Positions 40,402 to 48,553 of a DNA stretch of 50,638 bases are shown one piece after another. The stretch lies in the IMG/VR virus record IMGVR_UViG_3300045922_000571, positions 1 to 50,638 of that record; one strand, given 5' to 3'. Every line of letters begins with the position of its first letter. Position 1 is the first letter of the stretch. A program made the position numbers and the translations under genes. The notes beneath the pieces are model-generated. The model was not told the origin of the DNA. It made no database searches and saw only the letters and a list, made by a program, of their open reading frames with translations. Origin of the DNA: a virus.

Positions 40402-41322
40402 TTAACTCGCTCTGCGTTTGAGTTCCGCCCGCCTTGCCCGCTCCCACGCGGCGTAGTCTTCAGCCAGCGACGGGTCGTAGATGTCACTGGCTGCGCCGGC
40501 CTTGCCGCCGGATACCGGGGTCACAGGCTTCGGCGCGCGGGTTATGCCTGCCTTGGGTTTCGGAGAGGGCGCTTTGGGGTTCAGCGAGGCTTCGATGCGG
40601 CCGATTTCACGAATCGCGGCGATGGGCGGCAGTTTGGCAATGCGTGCGGCTTCCTCGGGGTGTTTGCCGAGCCAGTAGGCGATCTCGGCCCCCTGCTCGG
40701 ACTCGAGGATTGCCTGCTGCATCGCCGCCGAGACAGGTGTGTCGGAATCGACGACCTCGTCGAAGTCCGGATGCGCTTGCCGCGCGGCTTCGATGCGCGC
40801 CAGCCAGGTCTCGAACACTTGCCGTTCGGCCTCCTGCCGCGCGCGCTCCCGCTCGCGTTGCTCCAGCTTCCAGTCAGTGAGCGCTTCGGTGTAGGCCTCG
40901 TAGGTATCGAAGTCTTCCGGCTTGGGCTTGCCCGGAGCTTCCGCCGGCGGCTGCTCGCGCGCTTCGCCAGCAGCGGGCGTGGCCGCGCCGCCAGCGAGCT
41001 TGCCTTCGAGCGCCGCAATACGGGCCTCAAGCTCGCGTTTCTCGCGTGTCAGCTTGTCGATTCGCCGCTGGAAGCCGCCTTTGCGCCGCGGCTGATCGCC
41101 CGGCTGCTTGTCGGCATCGCTGTCGTCCTCATCCCCCTCCGGGGAATCATCCGAGGCGTCCGCTTCCTCGGCGCTTTCAGCCTCCGGCGCTGCCGGGGCC
41201 TCGGACCGCTCATCATCGCTCTGTGCCGCCGACTCCTGGGCCGTGCGCCACGCCGCGTATTCGGCGTAGTCCTCGGTCTCAGGCGGTGCGGCCGCACCAG
41301 TGGCTTTCGTTTGATCTGCCAA
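40402..41322 (-). CDS. Scaffolding protein
   Basis: A TTG start at 41322 is chosen because AAGGAGG lies four bases upstream; the in-frame ATG at 41379 has no site. The 306-residue product has a very acidic, disordered N-terminal third (SDDSPEGDEDDSDADKQPGD), a long coiled coil (FQRRIDKLTREKRELEARIA, then ERARQEAERQVFETWLARIE) and a Pro/Lys-rich C-terminus. It ends with a helical tip (DYAAWERARRAELKRRAS). That composition and the place between portal and coat are typical of P22-like scaffolds, which guide procapsid assembly and then leave. Confidence 0.82.
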   Translation of the reverse strand: MADQTKATGAAAPPETEDYAEYAAWRTAQESAAQSDDERSEAPAAPEAESAEEADASDDSPEGDEDDSDADKQPGDQPRRKGGFQRRIDKLTREKRELEARIAALEGKLAGGAATPAAGEAREQPPAEAPGKPKPEDFDTYEAYTEALTDWKLEQRERERARQEAERQVFETWLARIEAARQAHPDFDEVVDSDTPVSAAMQQAILESEQGAEIAYWLGKHPEEAARIAKLPPIAAIREIGRIEASLNPKAPSPKPKAGITRAPKPVTPVSGGKAGAASDIYDPSLAEDYAAWERARRAELKRRAS

Positions 41323-41419
41323 GTTGCCTCCTTGGATTTCGTTTCCGGGTCTACGATGCCGGCCCGTAGGCAGGATCAACGCCGCCAGCCGTTTCGCGGG
41401 CCAGCGGCTGAAGAACTCG

Positions 41420-41737
41420 TTAGCGGCGCTTGCGCGCCGGACGCTGGACCTCGCCCGGGCGCGGCGGATTCGCCTGAAGCTGCTCGATCATGTCGCGAAT
41501 GCTGCGGATCGATTCCGGTGCCTGCTCGACCGTTTGCTGGTAGCCCCTCCCAGAGGCCCGCAACAGATCGCCGAGCGTCCGGATAGCGCCCGGCGCTTGT
41601 CTGGTGAGCAGGTCCTCCAGAGCGTCGGCGCCGCGATACCAAGCGCTGCGAGCTTCGCGCCACGCGTTGCGGGCGGCTTGGCGCGCGTCCCAGAGCCGCT
41701 CGTCCAGCCAGCCGCTCCAGCTCTGCCTGGGCGTCAT
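41420..41737 (-). CDS. Small helical protein between portal and scaffold
   Basis: A 105-residue protein starting in an ATGA overlap with the portal stop. It is rich in Trp, Arg and Ala in the first half (SGWLDERLWDARQAARNAWR) and has a later amphipathic helix (GYQQTVEQAPESIRSIRDMI). No family recognised; translational coupling suggests a head-assembly role. Confidence 0.7.
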   Translation of the reverse strand: MTPRQSWSGWLDERLWDARQAARNAWREARSAWYRGADALEDLLTRQAPGAIRTLGDLLRASGRGYQQTVEQAPESIRSIRDMIEQLQANPPRPGEVQRPARKRR

Positions 41738-43743
41738 GCTGCCTCCTCGGCAGGAGCGAAGCGCTGGCTATCCAGGGCATTGAGCCGCCGCCCGATGGCC
41801 GCGATTTCTTGCCGCAGCAGTTCGATGCCTTCGCGGCTCGATAGCTGGGCTTCGGTCTTGATCAGATCGGCCTGCACCTCGAGCGCCTTGATTCGCTCGC
41901 GGGATTCCAGCTCCAGGCGCTTGGTGGCGAGCAGGTCAGTGATCCGGTTCAGCTCGGCGGCGAGCTGCTCGTTCTGCTTCGCCAGCGCTTCGAGTTGCGC
42001 CCGGGCGGCGGGCGGGACCTGTTCTGCCCTTTCCGTCTCGTCGGCGGCGAGGCCTGGCGGCAGCGTGCGCTTCAGCCGTTCGGCGAGTTCGTCCGCGCCG
42101 GGCACGTCCGCATTCCGGAACACGATGTCGCCGGCGAGCTGAAGCAGTTGCGGGTAGGCCCGCGCCAGCTCCGTGAGCATCGCAAACGCTTCTTGCCGGC
42201 GCGTCGAGTAACTCGGCCCGGACGTTACTGTAACATCGTACTTGCCCGCGCTCAGATCGTAGTGCCGATCGCGGCCCTGCTCGTCGCGGTAGAGCGCGTT
42301 GACCTGCACGACACGCTGCGCTTCGTCCTCGCCGATGATGCGCACCCAGCGCGGCGTGTCGTAGATCTTGGGGATCAGCTCGACCAGGATGCGCCCAGCG
42401 TGCCGGAGCGCCCGCTGGAAGTTGTCGTCGAAGTGGAAATTCGAGGTGTTGGCCTGCTCTTGCCGCGCCAGGATCGCGCGGCCGCTGGTCTCGTTCGACT
42501 GCGCGCCGAGCGACGGGTCGAAGATCCCTGTGGTGGCTTTGATGTCGTCGGCCGCCTGGAGCGCGCCGACGCTCAGCGCCTGGATCGGCGGCTCGTAGTT
42601 ATTCCGGTGCGGCGGGCCTACCGGCTGGCCGTTGATGCTGACGGGCTTGTACTCCAGATAGGCGTAGTTGACCAGGTTCGCGGTGCGCCACTGCTCTTCG
42701 TGCCCCTCGAACTGGCCTTCGGCCCCGATGTACGGCGCCTTCGGGGCGAGCATGACGGCTTCAGCCTGCGCCGTCTTGTAGAAGTTGTAGAGCTGCTGCG
42801 GGTCGCGCGCGAAGCGGACAAGCGAGAACACCTTCCGCTTGCCGTCCATGAGCAGTTCCTTGCCGTAGACGGGGATGATCGGAATCCACTTGCCCGGCCA
42901 GTCGTACTCTTCGAGCACTTCGACGCCGTTGATCTTCGCGCAGCGCACGCGGCGCGAGACCACTTCGCGCTCCTCGACCACGGTGACGCCCATCTGCTCG
43001 ACGACGCGCAGGTCGACCTCGTCGTCGAAGACGATCTCCCCGTTCGAGAGCGCCACCAAGCGGCGCTTGCGCGGCTCGATGAACCAGTACTCGGCAATCT
43101 GCACCGAATCTTCCGTGATCCAGCCTTCGGCGTGCGCCAGCTCGCCGCCGTAGAAGTCGGTCACGGAGGCCTCGGCGTCCGGCCACCGCTCGCGGAACTC
43201 GTCGCGCGAGATGCGCTCGACCACGAAGCAGTAGCGCGCATCGCTGCGGTCAGGGCGCTTGGCCAGCGGGTCGAAATAGACCGAGAACGGGTCGGCAATC
43301 GGCTCGATGCGCAGCTCCTGGTCGAAGGAGTCCTCGGAGACGTAGTCGCTCAAGATGCGGAAGGCGCCGAGGCCGCACGTGGTCGCATACTCGAACGCCG
43401 TCTGATAGGCGACTTGGGCGTCCGAGTCGTACTCGATGTGGCGGATCAGACCTTGCATGACGCGCGCGGTGTCCGGATCGGTTCCGGAGTCCACCGGCGC
43501 GACCTTGATGCCCGGCTTGTTCCGGCGCATCTGATTCACGATCTGGCCGACGAAGGTGGGCAGACGGTTGATGACCAGCGCCGGGCGATTGGCGATCTCG
43601 CGCTCGCGCCGCACCCGCTCCGGCCACTGCTCGCCGGCGACGAAGCGCAGGTCTTTCCGGGCCTCTTCCCGAATCTCGCGCTCCGCGTCGGCGGCCTCAC
43701 GGAAGCGCGCCCGCGCCTGCTTGAGTAACTCCTCGTGTTTCAT
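41734..43743 (-). CDS. Portal protein, P22 gp1-like
   Basis: A 669-residue protein (P22 gp1 has 725). The N-terminal part shows the family pattern: DAEREIREEARKDLRFVAGE, QWPERVRREREIANRPALVI, NRLPTFVGQIVNQMRRNKPG. A DPFSVYFDPLAKRPDRSDAR segment follows. From about 590 a charged coiled coil (LEALAKQNEQLAAELNRITD) resembles the barrel of P22-like portals. The dodecamer forms the DNA entry vertex for the terminase and the docking site of the gp4-like proteins. The gene starts behind a GTAAGGG sequence. Confidence 0.92.
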   Translation of the reverse strand: MKHEELLKQARARFREAADAEREIREEARKDLRFVAGEQWPERVRREREIANRPALVINRLPTFVGQIVNQMRRNKPGIKVAPVDSGTDPDTARVMQGLIRHIEYDSDAQVAYQTAFEYATTCGLGAFRILSDYVSEDSFDQELRIEPIADPFSVYFDPLAKRPDRSDARYCFVVERISRDEFRERWPDAEASVTDFYGGELAHAEGWITEDSVQIAEYWFIEPRKRRLVALSNGEIVFDDEVDLRVVEQMGVTVVEEREVVSRRVRCAKINGVEVLEEYDWPGKWIPIIPVYGKELLMDGKRKVFSLVRFARDPQQLYNFYKTAQAEAVMLAPKAPYIGAEGQFEGHEEQWRTANLVNYAYLEYKPVSINGQPVGPPHRNNYEPPIQALSVGALQAADDIKATTGIFDPSLGAQSNETSGRAILARQEQANTSNFHFDDNFQRALRHAGRILVELIPKIYDTPRWVRIIGEDEAQRVVQVNALYRDEQGRDRHYDLSAGKYDVTVTSGPSYSTRRQEAFAMLTELARAYPQLLQLAGDIVFRNADVPGADELAERLKRTLPPGLAADETERAEQVPPAARAQLEALAKQNEQLAAELNRITDLLATKRLELESRERIKALEVQADLIKTEAQLSSREGIELLRQEIAAIGRRLNALDSQRFAPAEEAA

Positions 43744-43794
43744 CCCTTACCCCGGCCAGTTGCCGCGCCACGCCATCGCTGGCAAGCTGTCTCT

Positions 43795-44037
43795 ATGCCA
43801 CTGATCAGCAGCCCCTGCCGCACGATCATCGCGATCGACAAGCACGCCCTCATCACCTGGTTGGGAGCGCTTCGACGAGCCTGCGAAGACGCGACGCTCC
43901 GCGCCGATGCCGCTGAGTTCTTACGCCGCACCGCCGATCTGCCGGAGAATGTCGCCGTCTATGCCGACCGGCAGGGCCTGGGCCTGCTGGTGGATGATCA
44001 GGGCGAACTACTGGCGTGGTATCCGCACGAAAGCTAG
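43795..44037 (+). CDS. Small gene on the opposite strand inside the late operon
   Basis: From ATG 43795 an 80-residue product reads MPLISSPCRTIIAIDKHALI and ends LGLLVDDQGELLAWYPHES, with a balanced residue composition. It fits exactly between the portal start (43743) and the stop of the small leftward gene (44034), and no minus-strand frame explains this interval. I see neither a clear Shine-Dalgarno nor a good promoter, which lowers confidence. If real it is a moron-like gene with independent expression. Function unknown. Confidence 0.55.
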   Translation: MPLISSPCRTIIAIDKHALITWLGALRRACEDATLRADAAEFLRRTADLPENVAVYADRQGLGLLVDDQGELLAWYPHES

Positions 44038-44174
44038 CCGCGCCGCGCCTTGTGCTTGAAGTACTCGACTTGCCGGAGGCGCTTCTCGGCTTCCGCGCGC
44101 GTCAAGTTGGGCTTCGACAGCGGCTTGCCGCTCTCGCTCACCACCTGATAGCCCTGCTTGGTCTTCCGGATCAC
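44034..44174 (-). CDS. Very small conserved-type phage protein (46 residues)
   Basis: The GTG at 44174 overlaps the upstream stop (GTGA); the frame ends with TAG at 44034. The product contains IRKTKQGYQVVSESGKPLSK followed by a basic helix (LTRAEAEKRLRQVEYFKHKA). Tiny proteins of this kind, with a KxGY.VVSESGKPLS strand pair and a charged helix, occur in many phages near head genes and have no known function. Its 3-prime end overlaps the rightward gene by 4 bp. Confidence 0.75.
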   Translation of the reverse strand: MIRKTKQGYQVVSESGKPLSKPNLTRAEAEKRLRQVEYFKHKARRG

Positions 44175-44599
44175 TGGCGCACCTCGTAGAGAACGTTCAC
44201 GACGTCGCCGACGTCGGGGATCTGCGCGCTCGCGAAGCGCACAATCGCGCCGTCGAGCACATAGTCATCCGGCTCCGTCATCAGCAAGCCGTTGCGGTAG
44301 ACGGTGACCTGGTCGGCCGGCCCGGGCAGCACGTACTCGGCGACCTTGCCGGCGGGGCGGAAGGTGAGGCGCCGCCGTTGCGGCGCGCTCGCCGCAACCA
44401 GCGGCTTGAGCCGCCCGTTCTGAATCGTCAGGCCCTCCAGGCCGATGATCTCGATCCGGTTGTTCAGCACCGCCAGCAGTTGGCCGTTGCCGAGCGCGCG
44501 CAGTTGCGACAGGCTCAGCAGCGTCTCTTTCTGGGCCACCAGCGGCCCAACCGCCACCGCGGCCGCGATGGCTGCGATCAGCACGATTGCTCGTCTCAT
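44171..44599 (-). CDS. Secreted or virion-associated small protein with signal peptide
   Basis: A 142-residue protein with a typical signal sequence (MRRAIVLIAAIAAAVAVGPL, cleavage plausible after VAQ). A helical LLSLSQLRALGNGQLLAVLN segment follows. The C-terminal beta domain has VTVYRNGLLMTEPDDYVLDG and VGDVVNVLYEV, a module common in phage structural proteins. Whether it is exported during lysis or is part of the particle cannot be told. Confidence 0.7.
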   Translation of the reverse strand: MRRAIVLIAAIAAAVAVGPLVAQKETLLSLSQLRALGNGQLLAVLNNRIEIIGLEGLTIQNGRLKPLVAASAPQRRRLTFRPAGKVAEYVLPGPADQVTVYRNGLLMTEPDDYVLDGAIVRFASAQIPDVGDVVNVLYEVRQ

Positions 44600-44608
44600 G
44601 TTTCGACC

Positions 44609-44914
44609 TCAGTAGCCCGCGCGGCGCCAAGCGGCGTCGAGTTCGCGGAAGCTCGCCCGGACCAGCTCCCAGCGCTTGACGTCGCCAGCGTCGAGCTTGC
44701 GGCAGTGCTCCCCTTCGCGCCCGGGCAAATCCACCGGATGCTGCGCCGCCCAGTCGTTGAACGCCGCCGTGAAGCGCGGCGTCAGCACGCGGTCGGCGTA
44801 GGCATGCGCCTCAGCGGCTTCGCGCGGCAGCGCGCCAGCGGCACGCGACCGCTCGGCTGTGGCGAGCATGACCAGCGCCACGGCCAGCGCCGTCCACCAC
44901 ATCGCACTGCTCAC
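44609..44914 (-). CDS. Small exported protein, candidate lysis accessory
   Basis: A 101-residue protein with an N-terminal hydrophobic segment (WWTALAVALVMLATAERSRA) that could be a signal peptide or anchor, then a soluble helical domain (REAAEAHAYADRVLTPRFTA; WELVRASFRELDAAWRRAGY). There is no lipobox, so it is not an evident o-spanin. It is near a holin-like gene, hence possibly part of a lysis cassette. ATGA overlap with the upstream gene. Confidence 0.6.
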   Translation of the reverse strand: MSSAMWWTALAVALVMLATAERSRAAGALPREAAEAHAYADRVLTPRFTAAFNDWAAQHPVDLPGREGEHCRKLDAGDVKRWELVRASFRELDAAWRRAGY

Positions 44915-45117
44915 AGCTCACCTCCGCGTAGCGGCCGTACGGCCAGGTATACGGCCCGAAACCGCCGCGCGTAGCCCGCTCCGGAGACGACCAGCGCCTC
45001 AGCTTGCCGGCGGAGCCACTCCGCCAGACGCCGCCGGGCCTCCGGAGTCATCTCCGCCACACCGCGCACCGAAAGCGTCGCCACGCGCTCGACGCCGGGC
45101 TCACTGCTGCTTCTCAC
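44911..45117 (-). CDS. Small basic hypothetical protein
   Basis: A 68-residue product from a GTG at 45117, overlapping the holin-like gene by 17 bp and the next gene by ATGA. It is Arg/Ala-rich and helical (MTPEARRRLAEWLRRQAEAL) without recognised domain. High-GC composition makes it less certain than its neighbours, but the overlaps on both sides fit the operon. Confidence 0.5.
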   Translation of the reverse strand: MRSSSEPGVERVATLSVRGVAEMTPEARRRLAEWLRRQAEALVVSGAGYARRFRAVYLAVRPLRGGEL

Positions 45118-45322
45118 GCTTCTTGCCCCCGCGCCGCTTCTCGCCGTCAGCCGCGGCCAGCAGCCCCAGCGCGGTCAGAACCGCCACCCAGCTCTCCGGC
45201 TCAGCGAGCACTTGCGGGTTGTTCGCAGCGGCGAGCGCGACGCCGGCGAGCGCGGCCAGGCCCGCCGCACTCGTCTTCGGATTGCGCGCCAGCGCGCGCG
45301 CGATTCGTGCCAGACGAGACAT
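45101..45322 (-). CDS. Holin-like small membrane protein
   Basis: A 73-residue protein with a basic N-terminus, two hydrophobic stretches (TSAAGLAALAGVALAAANNP at about 17-36 and WVAVLTALGLLAAAD at about 45-59) and a strongly basic tail (EKRRGGKKREKQQ). This two-helix, charged-tail layout with the WAAV.A.GLIAAAD-like second helix matches a class of small phage holins. The stop of the upstream gene abuts its ATG (TGAATG). No stand-alone endolysin gene is recognisable nearby. Confidence 0.7.
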   Translation of the reverse strand: MSRLARIARALARNPKTSAAGLAALAGVALAAANNPQVLAEPESWVAVLTALGLLAAADGEKRRGGKKREKQQ

Positions 45323-45646
45323 TCAGATTTCGAGCGCCTCCCTGATGCGGAGGATGTAGCTGGCGAGCGCCCGGAGCCGCTCGTCGATCTGCGCCAGCTC
45401 GCGCGCGAGCGGTGTGCGCCACTCGGCTTTGACCCTACTGCGCTGGCTGTCCGGCTCATCGCTCGGGTCGAAGGAGAGCAGCGGCATCAGCCGCTCGACC
45501 AGCGGTTCCAGGCTGGCGTAAGCCTGATTGGCCGCATCGCCGAGATGCGCCACGACAGTGCGGATCTCGGTGTGCCGGATCGGCATCGCCTCCGGCATGT
45601 ACTCCTCGGCGAGGCGAGTAGTCCGATGTTCGCTTCGAGTCTCCAT
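45323..45646 (-). CDS. Hypothetical helical protein next to the large terminase
   Basis: A protein of 107 residues from ATG 45646; later in-frame ATGs at 45598 and 45586 are possible starts, the former behind GAGGAG. Helical and soluble (IRTVVAHLGDAANQAYASLE; LARELAQIDERLRALASYIL). No family recognised. It lies between terL and the holin-like gene. Confidence 0.62.
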   Translation of the reverse strand: METRSEHRTTRLAEEYMPEAMPIRHTEIRTVVAHLGDAANQAYASLEPLVERLMPLLSFDPSDEPDSQRSRVKAEWRTPLARELAQIDERLRALASYILRIREALEI

Positions 45647-45693
45647 GCCCACTGAATCGGCTCACACCAGCCCGGTGATAACTACGCCAGATC

Positions 45694-47127
45694 TCACGCC
45701 ATCCAGCCGCCCTCGCCGGTAAGCGGCCCGAACTGCGGCTTGGGCTTCGGCCCGTGCTCGGTGCGCGCGATCGCGGCGAACTCGGCGATCAGATACCGGG
45801 TCGCGTCCATCAGGTGGTCGCGTTCCTTGACTACGCGCCCCTTCTCGTCGCGCCGGTAGAGGCGATACTCCCCCAGCCAGTTGGTGAGCGACCGGAAGAC
45901 TTTGAGCCGCCCGGAGGACAGCCGCTCCCAAACGCGGTAGATGCCCGCCTCGACCGCCGCATCCGCTGTGGTCAGCGTCAAGCCAAGGCCCCGGTACAGC
46001 TCGATCATCTGGCGGCCATCGATCTGGCTGCGCCCGCGCGCCGTCGGGTCGATCGCTCCGGAGATCCACTTTCCGCGCGCCCGGATCGCTTCGGCGTGCA
46101 CCGCAGGCTCGGCTTCGCCGCGGTAGTGCTCCGCGTACAAGTAGATCGTGTCGGTGTCCGGGTTGCGCGCGCCCCACACCGCCGCGGTACGGTTCCAGCC
46201 GACGTCCAGCCCATAGGCGCGCGGCCAGTGCGCCGGCAACGGGAAGTCGTCCACCACGACATCGGACTCGGGCACCGGATAGATCGCGCCGGAGCCGAGC
46301 GCCGGAATGCCCTTCGAGCGTGCATCCCGCTGGTAGGGCGGGATCGAGCGCCACAGCTCGTCCTTGACCTCCGGCGACAGGTGCGGCACCTCGTCCCAGG
46401 TGCAGAACGTCACCGACTTGGCCGGATGCGCCAAGTCGCCGTCCGGCAGGAAGCTCAGCACGACGTCCGAGAGCCCCTGGAGCGGGGTAAACGTCACCAT
46501 GACCAGGCCGCCGACCGTCATGGTGCGCAGCAGGCACTCGGTGTAGATGTCGAGCGGTGGCTCCTCGTCGAGCCAGATGACGTGCTGCTCGGTGCCCTGG
46601 AACGACTCCCGGCGCTGGTCGTAGCTCTTGAGCACCAGCAGCGAGCGCCCGCCGCTCACATGCCGCACCCAGACCGTGTCGATCGCGTCGGCCACGCCCG
46701 CCTTCGCCGTCGTGTGGACGATGGTGTCCGCCGGCAGCATCCCCGTGCCGATTTGCCCGGGCAAGCCCAGGAGCTTGACCTGCACGATCTCGCGCACGGT
46801 CTTCGCGGTGTCGCCCGCCGCCCACGCGCGGATCGCGTGGTGGAAGCGCCGACCGGGCCACCACGGCGGATAGAGGCCCGTCAGGTGGCACGCCAGCTCG
46901 TAGGCGCCGCAGCCTTCGGTCTTGCCGACGCGGTTCGCGGCCATGAAGAGCCGCTCGCGGTGCGTCGCGCCCGCGGCGAAGAACTCCATGTGGCGCGGGT
47001 AGAGTTCGCGCCGCAGCGGTCCGGTGTCCGGATAGAAGCGCCGCATGCGATTGCGCCGCAGGTACTCGGCCGCCGCCAGCGCCGCCTCAGCCGCGAGGCG
47101 GACTTCGGCCCCCACCGCACTGGACAT
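45694..47127 (-). CDS. terL: Terminase large subunit (ATPase and nuclease)
   Basis: A 477-residue protein with the packaging ATPase motifs: Walker A AANRVGKTEG (about 63-72, K69), Walker B HVIWLDEEPP with D187 and E188, and a coupling motif VTFTPLQG at about 211-218. The nuclease domain shows GLDVGWNRTAAVWGARNPDT (first acidic residue), ISGAIDPTARGRSQID and a final MDATRYLIAEFA. Length and motifs agree with P22/Terminase_6-type enzymes, which package by a headful mechanism; that would explain circular assembly. It follows the small subunit after 3 bp. Confidence 0.93.
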   Translation of the reverse strand: MSSAVGAEVRLAAEAALAAAEYLRRNRMRRFYPDTGPLRRELYPRHMEFFAAGATHRERLFMAANRVGKTEGCGAYELACHLTGLYPPWWPGRRFHHAIRAWAAGDTAKTVREIVQVKLLGLPGQIGTGMLPADTIVHTTAKAGVADAIDTVWVRHVSGGRSLLVLKSYDQRRESFQGTEQHVIWLDEEPPLDIYTECLLRTMTVGGLVMVTFTPLQGLSDVVLSFLPDGDLAHPAKSVTFCTWDEVPHLSPEVKDELWRSIPPYQRDARSKGIPALGSGAIYPVPESDVVVDDFPLPAHWPRAYGLDVGWNRTAAVWGARNPDTDTIYLYAEHYRGEAEPAVHAEAIRARGKWISGAIDPTARGRSQIDGRQMIELYRGLGLTLTTADAAVEAGIYRVWERLSSGRLKVFRSLTNWLGEYRLYRRDEKGRVVKERDHLMDATRYLIAEFAAIARTEHGPKPKPQFGPLTGEGGWMA

Positions 47128-47130
47128 GTC

Positions 47131-47685
47131 TCAGCCTGCCGCGGCCATTGCCTCCGCGCGCAGCGCCTCGCCGATGCGCGCCAGCTCCTCGACGCGCTCG
47201 ATCGGCAGCCGCGCGAAGTCAATCCGCGCCGTCAGCGGCCCGCCGCCTGCGCCGGAGACTTCGTGCTCGATGCGCGCGTTGTCGCGGTACTTCTCCGGCC
47301 GCGCCGCCTTCAGCAGAAAGATCAGCAGCGTGTCGGAGTACTCGCGCACCCGGCCGCACACTGCGCCGCGGTAGTAGACCGGCTTGAGCACGCCTTGCGC
47401 GGCGCGCCGCCGCGCCTCCAGCTCCAGTGCTTCGACCGCCTCTTCCTGCGCCGCGAGGAACGCCTCGGCGTACGCCGGATCGGCGAGCCACTCGTAGTGC
47501 TGCGACCGGTGGCACTGCGCCGCGCGCGCCGCCGCGGTGATATTGCCCGTGCGCGCGTAGGCCGCCAGGAATGCGCGCTGCTTCACCGGAGCGCGCTTGG
47601 CCGCCGCGCGCTTCGCCGGCGCGCGCTTCTTCGCGGCTTTGCGCCCGGCTTTCTTCGCCGGGCTTTTGGTCTTCCTCACTGCCAC
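47131..47685 (-). CDS. terS: Terminase small subunit
   Basis: A 184-residue protein with a Lys/Ala/Arg-rich N-terminal tail (about 1-34) and a phage HTH (FLAAYARTGNITAAARAAQC, then YEWLADPAYAEAFLAAQEEA). The segment LLIFLLKAARPEKYRDNARI is typical of small terminases in this position, and a helical C-terminus follows. It recognises the packaging site and recruits the large subunit. The histone-like tail may add non-specific DNA binding. It overlaps the recombinase gene by 10 bp. Confidence 0.85.
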   Translation of the reverse strand: MAVRKTKSPAKKAGRKAAKKRAPAKRAAAKRAPVKQRAFLAAYARTGNITAAARAAQCHRSQHYEWLADPAYAEAFLAAQEEAVEALELEARRRAAQGVLKPVYYRGAVCGRVREYSDTLLIFLLKAARPEKYRDNARIEHEVSGAGGGPLTARIDFARLPIERVEELARIGEALRAEAMAAAG

Positions 47686-48302
47686 TTCTTCTGCTGCTGC
47701 GCCTGGAGCGCCCGGCGCACGGCCAGCCGGATGGTCGCTTGCGGCACGCCGAGCGCGCGCTCGATCGCGCGCCAGCTCATGCCCTGCTGCCGCATCCGGA
47801 CGGCTTCATCGCGCCGGAAGACGCGCAGCGGCCGCCCACAGTGCTTGCCCCGGCGCTTGGCCTCCGCGATGCCCGCCTTCACCCGCTCGCGGATCAGCTC
47901 GCGCTCGAACTCGGCGATAGCCGCCAGGATGTGCATCAGGAGCTTGCCCGCCGGAGCGCGCCGGTCGGTGTCGATGCCCTGCGACGGCGCGATGAACCGG
48001 ATGCCGAGCTGGTCGAGCAGCATGACGCGCTCGACGAACTCCTGGAGCGACCGGCCGAAGCGGTCGAGCTTCCACACGACCACGGCGCCGAAGCGCTTCA
48101 GGCGCGCATCAGCGAGTAGCCGCTCCAGCTCCGGCCGCGGCGCGCCCGCCTTGCCGGAGGCCTTTTCGACGTACTCGACCGCCTGCCAGCCGTTGCGCTC
48201 GCAGTAGGCGCGCAGCTCGGTCAGCTGCATTTCGCAGTGCTGGTCCTCGGTCGAGACCCGGGCGTAGATGGCCGCTGTCATCGGTGTCGTGCGCTTCCCC
48301 AT
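47676..48302 (-). CDS. Serine recombinase of the resolvase/invertase family
   Basis: A 208-residue protein; the in-frame ATG at 48281 is an equally possible start. The catalytic serine is in IYARVSTEDQ (S17). Further motifs are VWKLDRFGRSLQEFV and the long E-helix (AIAEFERELIRERVKAGIAE) leading into a C-terminal HTH (GMSWRAIERALGVPQATIRL). Size and layout are those of Hin/Tn3-type small serine recombinases, which resolve dimers or invert segments, rather than large serine integrases. Placed between a small membrane protein and terS. Its target site was not found; a role in resolving circular genomes is inference. Confidence 0.9.
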   Translation of the reverse strand: MGKRTTPMTAAIYARVSTEDQHCEMQLTELRAYCERNGWQAVEYVEKASGKAGAPRPELERLLADARLKRFGAVVVWKLDRFGRSLQEFVERVMLLDQLGIRFIAPSQGIDTDRRAPAGKLLMHILAAIAEFERELIRERVKAGIAEAKRRGKHCGRPLRVFRRDEAVRMRQQGMSWRAIERALGVPQATIRLAVRRALQAQQQKKWQ

Positions 48303-48340
48303 GCCCCCAGTGTGGGGCGGGTACGCGCTTATGTCGAGAT

Positions 48341-48553
48341 CTAGTACTGCCGAGTTACGGCGGCTACCCGCTCATCGAGCCGGCGCACCTCCGCGGCGAA
48401 CTCGGCGCGCGACGGATAGCGCTTGTCGAGCCGCTCGATCAGCTCGGCGATGTCGGCGCGGATGCGCAGCTTCAGCCAGGCGTTCCACAGTTGCCCGCCC
48501 AGCGACACCACGGAGATCAGCAGCGCCACGTGCGCGATCTGCACCTCGCTCAT
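48341..48553 (-). CDS. Small membrane-anchored coiled-coil protein
   Basis: A 70-residue protein starting in an ATGA overlap. One N-terminal transmembrane helix (VALLISVVSLGGQLWNAWLK within about 8-28) is followed by an amphipathic charged helix (RADIAELIERLDKRYPSRAE). It could be an i-spanin-like or holin-accessory protein; many phages encode such anchors without known function. Confidence 0.7.
   Translation of the reverse strand: MSEVQIAHVALLISVVSLGGQLWNAWLKLRIRADIAELIERLDKRYPSRAEFAAEVRRLDERVAAVTRQY

Noticed and set aside
41995-43728. A long plus-strand frame opposite the portal gene
   Set aside because: Antisense shadow; the portal sequence on the minus strand matches a known family over its whole length.
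45754-48207. An 817-codon open frame on the plus strand across the terminase and recombinase genes
   Set aside because: It is a shadow of GC-rich coding on the other strand, where terL, terS and the recombinase show catalytic motifs.
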